From Ricordea florida (Eukaryota; Cnidaria; Anthozoa; Corallimorpharia; Ricordeidae), in assembly GCA_949710005.1 (NCBI GenBank), contig OX453272.1, forward strand, positions 11,123,588-11,187,587: a DNA stretch of 64,000 bases, in the 5' to 3' direction. The translations under genes were made by a program, and so were the position numbers. Below are positions 42,650-53,543 of this stretch, in pieces. Each line of letters opens with the position of its first letter. Position 1 is the stretch's first letter. The notes under the pieces were generated by a model that searched no databases, was not told the origin of the DNA, and saw nothing but the letters and a program-made list of their open reading frames with translations.

Positions 42650-43314
42650 TAGCCAAAGCCGCCATGATGTCCTGTGCGTTAAACTTCAGCAACTCGAGTC
42701 CATAACAGCTAACTTGTCGGGTGAGATTAACGACTTATAAAGAAGTCGAGATGGTAAAGGCTACCTTGAGTGATAAACCGGATTCCGCTTACGTTGCCAC
42801 TTTAGAAAGAAAATTCGAAGACCTTGAGAACCGGTCGAAAAGGAACAATATTGTTATATGGAATATTCCAGAAGGTGCCGAGAAAGATTCCTCTTGTCAA
42901 GGTATCGTCAGCAGCATTTTGAGTCAGCATATGAACTTGGAAGGCGACCTGGAAATAATGCGTGCTCATCGAACAAATATAAGAAGACAAAATATCAAGG
43001 AAAATACAGCTCCACCTCTAGCAAGACCCATCCACGTGTATTTACTACGCTACACAGATAAACAGTACATTCTCCGCAGCGCCGCGTCGGCCCTAAAAGA
43101 TAATCCTTTCTTGGAGGCAAATCTTTACATCTCTGACGACGTGTCGAAGAAAGTGAGATACGATCGAAAGAGGCTGAAGGAGAGTCATATTAACGAAATT
43201 CGCGCTCGAGAAGAGGTGGACTTCGCTTATATTCCTTGGTCCGTCCCTGCGCGTATTCTCTACAAAGTTAAAGATTCATCGAAATTGAAATCTTTCTTCT
43301 TGCCAGATGAGTAA
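42650..43314 (+). pseudogene. LINE ORF1 protein, one frameshift
   Basis: The open frame 42721-43314 contains EVEMVKATLSDKPDS (coiled coil), LENRSKRNNIVIWNIPEGAE (start of the L1-type RRM), MRAHRTNI and RPIHVYLLRYTDKQYILRSA, ending in the C-terminal domain (NLYISDDVSKKVRYDRKRL). Just upstream, in another frame, VKLQQLESITANLSGEINDL continues the coiled coil, so one indel lies near 42737. ORF1p is an RNA-binding chaperone that forms the element's particle. Confidence 0.75.
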
Positions 43315-44024
43315 TCATGTATTTATTTTATGTCATAGTATACTTAGTAATATATTTAGGGGTTTTATCCTAATGCGCTTATTAGTTGTTAAAAATCAAA
43401 AACTAAGCCAGGAAATACTTATATTTATTTATTTGGAAAAAAGAAAAGCCATGTAACGTTTAGGACCGGACACGGCTGTTTGGAGCAAAGGATGCGAGAC
43501 TCCAGCAGTAAAGATTCCGTTAATATGTTCTCGGAAACTTTTTTCATCCAAATTTCGTTATGTTTGTGTTTTTATAAGTGTCTGTTTATGTGTTTTGTGC
43601 CTTGCAGACCCTTCTCATCCATTACTTATGTTATATTAATTGTCAATAGCCTGCGCCACATACTTTTCTCCCCTCAACTCAATACTGAGGACGATTCATG
43701 ATGAGTTCTTGTGATTTCAAAATGCTATCTCTGAATGTAAGAGGTTTGAGTAACTTTAAAGTGGTACTATGACGAAAATTTCAAATTTTTTTCCCGGTTT
43801 TTTTTTAGTGAACTACAATGTTTACGACCAAAACAAGATAAATTTGTAAAATTTGGATCAGAATACACTATTCTTGTGAAGAAATAGCCCGGGTAAACTT
43901 GTCAAAAACACGTCCGCCACTCCTCAAATCGCCAACTGGCAAGCCCGCTATTATTTTTATCAGCGGTCTTCTCGTGACGTCATCCAATCAAGACAACACA
44001 GCAACGCCATATCAAACCTTCAGT

Positions 44025-44440
44025 ATGGCGATGAGTTTTTCTCCTTTGAATTCTCCTTGTTCTTCGTCGGAAAGCGAGTCGGACAACGATTTTGAAACAG
44101 AAGAACTCTCAGTGCATCAAGCTGTCGGTTTTCTTCCTTACGACGAAGAACTGGAGCCTTTGGCTACGGAGGAAGAGGCCGCTGAGTACGATGCGACAAT
44201 AGAGCAACAACAAGAACTAGAAGGACACTATCAAGGACACAATTTATCTTTTTACATGCAGGTTTCTTAGGTCAGTTGGGTATAGACAATTCAGACGCCT
44301 GCTGTGGGACCATCTTGGAAGTTCAAAGCGCTATCCCTTGCCGTGTTGCGCATACAGTGAGATACGGAAACAGTTTCCAAGTGAGGATGGAAATTATCAT
44401 GGATTCGAAGACGAGAACACTCATGGTTAAAATAACGGTT
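44025..44440 (+). pseudogene. P2X7-tail-like passenger gene, parts missing
   Basis: The first exon from ATG 44025 reads MAMSFSPLNSPCSSSESESD, then FLPYDEELEPLATEEEAAEY. A second segment after an acceptor-like TTCTTAG at about 44264-44270 reads SVGYRQFRRLLWDHLGSSKR, PLPCCAYSEIRKQFPSEDG. The YRQF...R..LPCCAY..IR..FPS layout resembles the cysteine-rich intracellular tail domain of P2X7 receptors, which in invertebrates occurs on its own in many genes. The cysteine-rich middle is not seen between the two parts, so a deletion is likely. The function is unknown. Confidence 0.45.
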
Positions 44441-45514
44441 TGTGCACACATAAATGCACATGTAGTTGTTTTATTCAAAAGCATCACAAAACTAAATGCA
44501 ACAAATAATGCTGTGTTTTCTTATTATTGTGTAGTTCTTAAAATATTCATACCCCCTAAAGAAAGGAATTTTTAACAAGACCCTCCCCCACTGGAATTTC
44601 AATCAAGTTTTATACATTTCATTAGTTTTTTGGCCTTTGTTGACCCCCACCTCCAGGAATTTCCGAACTCATCTTCGGGGAAGTATGGATGTTTTCTGTA
44701 ACTACACCTCTCCAATTTTAAAAATTGTCTGTGTGGGATGTTTACCATCCATCAGCATTGATTTTAATTTTACACAAAAGTACATTCAAAAGATTTTCAG
44801 AAAGAATACTTGTTACAGAATACTCTTGCATTGATTAATATTAACAAATCTTATTTGACAGCATTTTTAAACTTCGGTTTGAACTTCATTGTGTAATTTA
44901 GTGTGTTGATTATATAGTACCACTACTTACAAATGTGTGGTTCCAGAAAACATCCATGCCTCCCCCAAGGATGGTATTTGATTATGAACCTCCCACCTCT
45001 GCTGGAATTTCCAGTGTTGCTCCATACTTTCCCTTAAACACTTTGGCTTTCGAGACCCCCTATGGTACCCCTCTGAATTTCCAATGACCATCCTTGGTGA
45101 GGGTGTGGATATTTTCTGGAACCACATAATGAGTAAAATTTAATCACATCTTCATTGCCATTTAACATTTTGTAAATAATATCATTGAACAAGAACCCAA
45201 AATGCATATACCAATATATGAAAATCAATGGAACTGAATAAACATTTCCAATATTGTACTTGTTTTGTCGCCTGCAACCAAACATCTGATTCTTTTAGCC
45301 ACCTTGCACATTGTGTGGGAATTTTTTGGTTCCTTTTCTTAGGGACATGTTACATGTGTTTCTCCATGAAATATCAACACCCCTCTCCTTAAATTTAGCA
45401 CTTTAGCTTGAGTTTATGTCTTCCATTTTCAACCAACCTCCTCCCCACCCAACTACCTTTCCATAAAACTTTGTAAGGATCAGGGTATGGATATTTTCTT
45501 AGAGGTGTACTTTA

Positions 45515-46714
45515 TTAAGCACTGTCATTGTTTTGACATCGCGGTCCATGGCCCCTAGTGGGTTTCCCACAAGTTCTGCAATGTGGGACCCTTCTCCCAC
45601 TAGCAGTTCTCTCGTCAGTTGACATGGGTGGTTGACTTCTAGCCAATTCCTGTTGTAGCTCTTCCTCTGAAATTTGATAAGAAATTGATCATGAGATACT
45701 CTAGCTCCAATTCAGTTAAATAATGCTTGAAAATACTCTTCATGCTAGTACAAATTGTAATTTTGTTGACTTCCATTCATAATATTTTTGAACCTCCAAA
45801 GAAAATTAACATGGTGCAATAAAAAAAATTAAAAATGTAAACAACTTTTGGTGTCAGTGATTGGAAGGTTTTAGAAATTAGAGTTCAAGAGAGCTTCATT
45901 TCACTGTAGCAGTTTAGATTATATTAATTAAAACTAAATATTGATGCTCCTACGGTACAGAACAAAAAACAGTTATTTTCGTGAACCTTCGTTTCACGGC
46001 ATAATACCTGTGCATGTTGGTGGGCAAATAACCGTCTCTTTCTGTTTCCTGGCCTGATGCTTTAGGATGGCTTCATCCTTATTTTCCTTCTCCAGCATAG
46101 AGTGCAAGGGAGCAGGAACCTCTTGTTTCAGCTCATTCTCTAAGGCCTTTAGTTCTTCCCTCTGTGTACGTGGAGGACCGCATAAAACATCGACTGCTTT
46201 ACGCCATACAGGATATAAAAACGTCACGCTTTAGAGTTTAGTTTTGAAGTAGAGATAAAACGTAAACCAAGGAAATTATAATTGTTAGTTTACTTAACCG
46301 ATAATAAGTCTTATAAAGTACTGAAAGATCATGCTGAAAAATAAGATTCTTGAAAAGTATGCACAGGTCAATTTACCCGCGAAATACCATATGGAAAACA
46401 CTCACCATTCGACGGTCACGGCTTGAAGAAGTCGGCTCTTTATCCTTCTTCTTCCATATTGTCGGAACAGAAAATGGCTGGAGGCGTTTCATCGAACCTC
46501 CGACATGAATCGTCCTGGCGAAACAATCCTCCGTAAAGTGCTCCGAGCAAACGACAAAACGGCCTGGAGGATCGAAGTTTGCCCGGTGAGCGGGGACTAA
46601 TCTCTTCCATTGAGCTCTAAAACTTGGGATTACAGGGGAATTGTGGAGCGAAATTCCCGCTTTAGGGTTGGAAGTATTGCTGCAACCCTGCACAACACAA
46701 CGACTAGACGGCAT
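45515..46714 (-). CDS. THAP-domain gene, three exons
   Basis: Exon 1, 46714-46406, starts MPSSRCVVQGCSNTSN and has AQWKRLVPAHRAN, VCSEHFTEDCFA and LQPFSVPTIW. This is a full THAP zinc finger (C-x4-C, C-x2-H, closing AVPTIF-type motif) with donor GTGAGT. Exon 2, about 46230-46008, encodes YPVWRKAVDVLCGPPRTQRE and a coiled stretch, with donor GTATTA. Its acceptor was not resolved. Exon 3, 45666-45515, encodes EELQQELARSQPPMS, CRTCGKPTRGHGPRCQNND and a stop. The last motif is a small zinc knuckle. The product probably binds DNA, perhaps the element's own ends. No catalytic domain is present. Confidence 0.65.
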
Positions 46715-49700
46715 AATCTTTCCCAAGGCAAACTTACACAGAAAAGCACGACGAACGCGCAGCTCACACTCCTCTTCTGCATACTAAAGTAGCCACGTTT
46801 ATTTTGATGTCTTGATTGGATGACGTCACTTCCTCCCTCGACCCAACTCTCTCTTTTGAACTCGGCCATTTTTGAATTGAGTAATGGCGGGCAACCGAAT
46901 CGAGAATTCGTGGTTAAAAAAGTCAGACTTCCCATCGCAGTCAAAGCTTAAAATTTGGCGCGGTAGATACCTACAATACATACTTTCGAAATATGAAAAG
47001 AAAAGGTAAGGTGACTTTTTGATCATAGTACCACTTTAAGAAACGACGTTCAATATTTGCATGGTGTAGAAAACAAAATGCAAATATAATCTTTCTACAA
47101 GAAACACATTCTACGCGTGACAAAGAGAAACAATGGAAAGCTGAATGGGGCGCACCTTTAGAACTCGCCCATGGGAGCAGTAATGCAAGAGGTGTTGCGA
47201 TATTATTACGAAATGGCTTTGATTGTAAAATAAAACAGAAATATGTTGATCCCGCTGGTAGATATATTGGAATTCAAGCACAAATCAATGACGAAAACTT
47301 TTATTTATTTAACGTTTACGGTCCAAACAATGATAATCACGCCGCACAATTTTATGATCACCTATTTGCCGTCCTTAAAAGAGAAGACCTTGCTTATGAA
47401 GATAAAATAATTATTGGAGGGGACTTTAACTGTCCTATGAATCCGATGTTGGATAAACTAGGCGGGATAATAATGACCAGGAAGAAAATTGTTGAACGCA
47501 TCGAAGAAATCTTACGGACATTCAATTTGCATGATATATGGAGGGTAAAAAACCCAAAGAAAAAAAGTTTTACATGGTGCCAAAAATCTCCATTTATCTT
47601 TTGCAGATTAGATTATTGGCTCATTTCAGACACACTCCAGGACTTGATTAAAAATGTTGACATTATTGCAGCCATTAAAACGGACCATTCGGCAATTGTA
47701 CTTCATTTGCAAGGGTTTGAGGAGACTAAAAAAGGGCCGGGTTTCTGGAAAATGAACACATCGCTTTTGTCAGATGAAAATTTTATTCATCTAATGAAAA
47801 CGAATCTGGAGATATGGAAAGAAGAAGGGAAAGATTTCTCAGATAAAAGAGTTGCTTGGGATTGGATTAAATATAAGGTTCGTCTTTTTTCAATGCAATA
47901 CTCAAAAGAGCTAGCAAGAACTAAGAGAGAGAAAGAGGAAAGTTTGCAGAAGAAATTCCAAGCTGCTCAAATACAACTTCAACAAAATCCTTGTGAAGAA
48001 TTTGAAGAGATTCTGGATAAGTGTAAGACTGAGTTAGAAAAATTTTATGACGAAAAAGCCAATGGCTTAATTGTGCGCTCAAGGGCAAGATGGCATGAAC
48101 ATGGGGAGAAAAGTACAAAGTATTTTTTAAGTCTGGAGAAAAGAAATCATACAAGGAAACACATTAGAAAACTTTGTCTAAGTGGAGTTATTACTACCAG
48201 CTATGAAAAAATAATAGACTCCTCTTCGAACTATTATAAAAGTCTGTACAGTAGGAAAATCAATACGGTGCAGCACGACAAATTGGAACACTTTCTTGGT
48301 CAAGCTAGCATTCCAAAATTGTCTGAGGAAGAAAGACTAAGTTGTGAAGGACGAATAACTATTGAAGAATGTGTCAAAGCACTGGATACTTTTGAAAATG
48401 GAAAGACTCCTGGTAATGACGGTATACCTGCCGAGTTTTACAAAACTTTTTGGAACTCTGTAGGTGAGCTTATGACCGATGCCTTTAACTGCTCTATTGA
48501 CTCGGGAGAAATGTCAAATTCACAAAAAGAAACAATTATTACATTAATTGATAAAAAAGGTAAAGATCGAATGTTTTTGGAAAATTGGAGACCGATTTCA
48601 TTAGTCAATGTTGACTCCAAGCTTGCTTCTAAGGTCATTGCCAACAGAATAAAAACCGTTCTTCATCAAATAATCCACCATAATCAATCCGGTTTTATCA
48701 AGGGTAGATTTATTGGAGAGGTGGCTCGCTCAATCCTCGACATTATCGATTACACTGAATCGTTAAAGTTACCTGGTATTCTATTGTTTATAGACTTTGA
48801 AAAGGCCTTTGACTCTATTGAATGGGATTTTCTTTATCAATCACTAGAGGCCTTTAATTTTGGTCCGACCCTGATAAGATGGATTAAAACCTTCTACAAC
48901 AATCTTTCGAGTTGTGTTATAAACAATGGATTATTTTCGAAACCTTTTAAGTTAGAAAGAGGTGTAAGGCAAGGCGACCCTTTGTCACCCTATCTATTTA
49001 TTGTGGCAATTGAAATTTTGGCTATATCTCTTCGGACAAATGAGCACGTTGAAGGCATAAAAATCGATAATGACGAAATTAAAACACTCCTGTATGCTGA
49101 TGATATGACTGTTACTCTGGCGAACACCTCTTCTGTAGAAATCTTCATGCAAATCCTGAACGATTTTGAAAAATGCTCTGGTTTAAAAATGAATGTTTCA
49201 AAAACTAAAGCGATGTGGATTGGGGCAAATAAGAATTCATTAGAGAAACCTCTGGGCCTTGAATGGTGTACTGGAGTTAAAACGCTTGGAATTCATTTCT
49301 CGTGTGACCAAGGAGAGGTCATAAAACAAAACTTTCATGAAAGATTAAGCAACGTTCAAAAAACGATCAACCTATGGAGTTTGAGGGGTTTATCCTTGTT
49401 TGGCAAAGTGACCATTATAAAATCGTTCCTTATACCAAAGCTTTTATATGTTTCTACAATATTGGAAACCCCACAAGAAATTATTAAACAGATGGAGAGG
49501 ATGGTATATAAATTTTTGTGGAAAGGTCCAGATAAAGTGACTAGACTCTTAGTTATTAACACGCTCAAGAACGGTGGCCTGAATCTTACGGATCTCGAAA
49601 CCCAGATTAAAGCAATAAGGCTGTCTTGGATTTCACGGATACTTGATGAGCGGGTAGGTCCATGGAAGTCGTATTTTACATTTCATTTGAAAAAATATGG

Positions 49701-50778
49701 AGGGACTCTGCTCTTAAAATGTAATTATGACGTAAGAGATCTCAATTTAAGTTTAAACGGTTTTTATCAGCAGCTACTTGAATGGTGGGCAGATTTTAGA
49801 AATGCTTTCTCTGATATTAATTATGCCCATTATGTAATCTGGAATAATAAAGAGATAAGAATTGATAACAAATCTATTTTTTATAAAAAATATGCAGACT
49901 GTGGAATTCTTTATTTAAATGATCTGTTATTTAGTTTGGATAATGTACGCTCTTTTGAATACCTAAAGAATGCGGGGCTAGATTCTAACTTTTTGACATG
50001 GTCTGCCTTACGGCTGTCTGTGCCTAAGGATAGGCTATCCTCGTTCCCACCGGTGGAATTTGATCCTATGATTTTTAAATATAACGGTACGGAATTCAAT
50101 ACGCACTCAGCGAAATCTAAGCAGTTTTACTCACTGCTGATTGCTAATAAAGCTAAATATCCGAATAGATTCAAAACTCTGTCAGCCGATTTGGAAATTT
50201 CAGACTCGTTGCAGGAGGTGTTCTCGATCCCCTATAACGCAGCAGGTGAAACTTATGTGTGGTCTTTGCAGTATAAATTATTAAATAACATTTTGTTCAC
50301 AAATACCAAGTTATTTAAAATTGGGTTAATTGAGTCAGAGAAGTGTTCTTTCTGCGCAATTTACAACGAAGACGTATACCATCTCTTTTATGACTGCTCC
50401 TATGCGTGCACCTTTTGGAACAGTTTTTGCAATTGGTGGTCTAATATTCGGAGTGAAAATTTGGGTTTATCTTTAAAAGATGTTATTGTTGGCATTTTAA
50501 ATAGAAATGATCTGCTAAATTATCTGATAATTTTAGGTAAATTATGTATATGGGAGTGTAGAAGAAACAAAGCAATTCCAAAATTCGATTTGTTTCTACA
50601 CAAAGTAGAAGCCAAGAAGGAGAGTGAAAGGTTCATTGCCTTAAGAACGTGTCCACCTAAAAACCGTGCAGACGAGTCTACACGACCCCTCACCAATTTC
50701 GCTCAAAATTGGCTCACTTGTTGCCCACGACGAACCTACAATCTAGACCAAACGGTTTATCCAGATACTAATTTTTGA

Positions 50779-51700
50779 GAGAGCTATACGAGTTTAAAGT
50801 TTTTTTGAAAAAGTGCGTAAAAATCCGTGCCAAAAATGCAATGAATTCATGTGTCTTTCTCCCAAATTCTGAGGCAACAAAAAAAATATTTCGATAAGTG
50901 AAAGCAGAAACCTAGATCTTTATTTACAAATATAAAAATATATGATTGTAATGTTTCTTATATTTGCGAGCCATCAATCCAACTTAACAATTTTCACCAT
51001 TTTGCGAAATTACGGAAAATGTCCCTAAAATAGCGGGAAAAAGCAAATAAGCGGCCATGTCTTGATTCATTTCAATGCTTTTTCCAGTTTGCACAATTGA
51101 TGATCTAAGTAATTACAAAAATAAAAGTGTGTGATGTTTACATTTTAGATGAAGAATTTGCCTTTGAAATACGGCAATGTGGGTCACGTGACACATGCGA
51201 GAATATTGTAAAACAGAGTCCGTGTGTTTATAAGTCTTGAGGAGTATTTTAAAAACCATTTTTATGTTTCATTCCAGTTTTATCTTATCTTAAAATCATA
51301 TGGGAAGTCCGACCGCTTGTTATTTTACTTTTTTTTTACTACACCGCAACTTTTAGGCCCTTTTATACTACGTTGGTTACAGATGAAAAAAAAAGAAAGG
51401 TACTTATTTGTTTGCAGTTAAGTAAAGCAATGATCAAGTAAAATACAAATTCAATACATTTAGACCATTTTGTTTTCCGCCGACGTTAATTTGGTTGCGC
51501 GGTGAGAGGATTGCGTGACACGCACCAGATACCAAGTGCATTTCCCACGCTTTTCATGGATAATCATGCCAGCAGACAATTCGTAAAAAAGGAAGACTTT
51601 AAATGTGTTTTTTCTTTTCAGAAATATTCTAAGAAGGCATGCAACCCTTTGCTCAGAGCAAGAGTGCTAGATCTATTTGTACTGTAAAGAATTGTTCCAG
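50779..51700. other. No gene seen
   Basis: AT-rich non-coding sequence after the LINE. Contains short TTTTTTT and AAAAAAAA runs. Confidence 0.5.
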
Positions 51701-51764
51701 TAGCACAAAAGGGCACTTGTATGGTTGTTTTAAAACCTCCCGTGAAGGAGTCGAGGAAGACGGC

Positions 51765-51893
51765 AATTATGTTTGGCCCGCGTTGTGTTGTTCGACGAGT
51801 GCGGAGAAGATTTCACAATTTGTCCCGAGCACAGGAATGAATTTGGCTTGGGAAGGCGGCCAAGCAAAGTTTGTAAATATCCCGAGCATCATA
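51765..51893 (+). CDS. Possible exon with a small zinc-type motif
   Basis: The frame reads ARVVLFDECGEDFTICPEHR, then NEFGLGRRPSKVCKYPEH. The C...CPEHR...G...C.YPEH spacing looks like a small metal-binding domain. The SINE tail begins immediately after, so the 3' end may be truncated. No start or splice site was fixed. The family is not named. Confidence 0.3.
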
Positions 51894-52140
51894 CATACAT
51901 ACATACATATAGTGGCTCGTCCCCTCTACGGGGTTTTTCAGAGTCACTTTTTTACATACAACATACAACATAGTTAAGAATCCCAACTGGTGGGAGGCAA
52001 ACCAATTGGCTATTTACAAGGATGATCGAGGAGTTGAACCAGGTACTTACCCAGAACAACACCAGGTAGTGGCCAGAGCGGGATTTGAACCCGGGTCACC
52101 GCATTGAAATACCGCGCCCTAGACCACTCGGCCATCCTGC
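51891..52140 (-). mobile_element. tRNA-derived SINE
   Basis: On the minus strand the head at 52140 reads GCAGGATGGCCGAGTGGTC (box A) and about 45 bp later GGGTTCAAATCCC (box B), as in a pol III tRNA promoter of Leu/Ser type. A body with GAAAAACCCCGTAGAGGGG follows, and a (TATG)n tail ends at about 51891. It is transcribed by RNA polymerase III and relies on a LINE for movement. Confidence 0.8.
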
Positions 52141-53256
52141 AAACAGAAACCGTACAGAGGTATACTTACAATTCGGTTTGCTTTGCGAGACTGGACAAGG
52201 TAACTCATATAATAATGTAATGTCGGAATACCGGCTACATTTTAAAATGAACACAGCATGTTCGCTCAAAGCATGGTTATGATGGTTACAGGAAAAGACA
52301 AGCTGCATGTTACTGAGGAAAGCCCGTGCGCAGACCACTGCCAGGCGTATGCGCTGTCTTCCGACGAGAAAGACTTCCAAACCACTTGTACGCACCAGCA
52401 CAACATTGTATACTATTTGCATTTAGTAGAAAGTTTACTTGCTGTAATTATTCCGATTCCAAAAACTTTCGTGCCAGCGGTAATCCTCTGACAATAACAC
52501 CTTGATGCCTTGGGTACCCTGTGGTACTAATACTGTCAAAATAAAGATGGCGGCGGTGCACTTTTATTCAGTAGCACTCCAAGTTGAATTTGTCTCATCA
52601 GGTACATTTTATAAACCTAATATTTTGTATAAAAATATAATGTGAGCTCAGAATGTCTTCTCCAGAATCAGCAACATGATTTACCAGATGTCAATAGATG
52701 TCATAGTCCTCCATTGTCATTCGCTCGTCATCGTAAGCAAAATACCGACACAAAATATCTGTTTCGCATGGCTATACGTACGTAGCTTCACATAGATTTT
52801 ATCACATCTATATATTCCTAAACAAATAGACTTTATGGAAATGGCGTAATTTTGAGCAGAAACATGGCCGCATCCAAGATATTTTAAGCGATTTTCAAAT
52901 TATGAAAAATCTCAATTTCTTAAGTTTTCTCAATTTCATGAATGCATTAATATTTTCAAACATGGTTATCGCATCCTCTTCAAATTTAGTTGACTAGAAT
53001 AAGTATGCTATTCAATTTAAACTTGCCAAGATTCTTTTCTGCCCTGAATCGTCTCTAAGCAAGTTGTAAACTTCACGGGCGAATTTACTATGGTTTTACT
53101 TAAAATTGTGTGTCATTTCACTCGGACCACTGTATCTCGTGAACTGCTCGAACTTTCGGAAAAACATTTGGCAGGCTTTTAACTTGGACTAATACCAGTC
53201 TGTACACAAAATAGTATCAAATTCTGGAGGATACAATGTGGACTCAAATTTTGATT
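52141..53256. other. No gene seen
   Basis: Non-coding, AT-rich. No supported exon or repeat edge. Confidence 0.5.
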
Positions 53257-53385
53257 CCTCGCGAAGCGAGGCCGATGGCCGAGCGTAGCGAGGTTACTAA
53301 TCGTGTCGCCTTCGGTCAGACCACGTGGCTCGCAAGCCCGAGTAAATCGAGCCGAGAGTTTTTATATATGTATACATGTATATAG
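53257..53385 (+). repeat. Hairpin-(TA)n module, copy 1 (interrupted)
   Basis: Starts CCTCGCGAAGCGAGG, continues GGCCGAGCGTAGCGAGG and CAGACCACGTGGCTCGCAAG, then enters a TATA tract where the Penelope-like element is inserted. The 3' end found in other copies is missing here. Confidence 0.8.
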
Positions 53386-53426
53386 TTGCTGCGGGAGAAA
53401 AAAACACACAAACAAACTACGGGTTT

Positions 53427-53469
53427 ATCCCTACAAGCCTGTTTCGTGGTTGCCCACTCATCAGGGGAT
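53427..53469 (-). ncRNA. Hammerhead ribozyme (type I, minimal stem III)
   Basis: Minus strand, in order: stem I ATCCC, core CTGATGA, stem II GTGG / CCAC with tetraloop GCAA, core GAAA, short stem III AC / GT with loop AGGCTT, cleavage A, stem I GGGAT. Every conserved position of the hammerhead consensus is met and all stems pair. It lies 74 bp downstream of the GIY-YIG stop codon. Hammerheads at this place are a known property of Penelope-like elements, where they cut the transcript. Confidence 0.9.
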
Positions 53470-53543
53470 ATGGTGGGAATGTCCTTTACCATCACTTATA
53501 TACAAAGTAGTTAAATTTACATAATAATAGAGATCGTTAAGTT

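Larger units (their letters stand above)
43760..47035. mobile_element. 3.28-kb TTAA-inserting element (Kolobok-like) with passenger genes
   Basis: Ends AGTGGTACTATGA and TCATAGTACCACT are inverted. TTAA flanks both sides (43756-43759 and 47036-47039), and the LINE frame has a single TTAA there. TTAA duplication is typical of piggyBac and Kolobok. THAP-domain proteins are known in Kolobok. No DDE core was found inside, so it is non-autonomous or decayed. It carries a P2X7-tail-like gene (plus) and a THAP gene (minus), and repeated phrases such as GGATATTTTCTGGAACCAC. Confidence 0.75.
42650..50645 (+). mobile_element. L1/Tx1-type LINE with a nested DNA element
   Basis: Two ORFs in L1 order: ORF1 (coiled coil, RRM-type domain) and ORF2 (APE endonuclease, reverse transcriptase, C-terminal zinc motif). 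ORF2 is interrupted at codon 20 by the TTAA-flanked element 43760-47035 and is otherwise open. The 5' and 3' edges are approximate. After about 50645 the sequence no longer resembles LINE protein, which suggests 3' loss. Confidence 0.85.
43701..50778 (+). pseudogene. LINE ORF2 (APE endonuclease and reverse transcriptase), split by an insertion
   Basis: ATG at 43701 (MSSCDFKMLSLNVRGLSNF). The frame is cut at 43759 and resumes at about 47036 without further stops. APE endonuclease: LNVRGL, FLQETHS, NVYGPNND, GGDFNCP, RLDYWLIS and TDHSAI. RT: GNDGIPAEFY, ENWRPISLVNVDSKLASKVI, FIDFEKAFDSIEW, VRQGDPLSPYLF and LLYADDMTV (YADD, catalytic). A C-terminal CSFCAIYNEDVYHLFYDC zinc-type motif is present. 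The last 45 or so codons after KKESERFIAL do not resemble the family, so the true end may be lost. The protein nicks DNA and copies the element's RNA at the nick. Dead in this copy because of the insertion. Confidence 0.85.

Noticed and set aside
52070-52140. Functional tRNA-Leu gene on the minus strand
   Set aside because: The acceptor stem is not completed and the sequence runs on into a conserved-looking body with a (TATG)n tail, as in a SINE.
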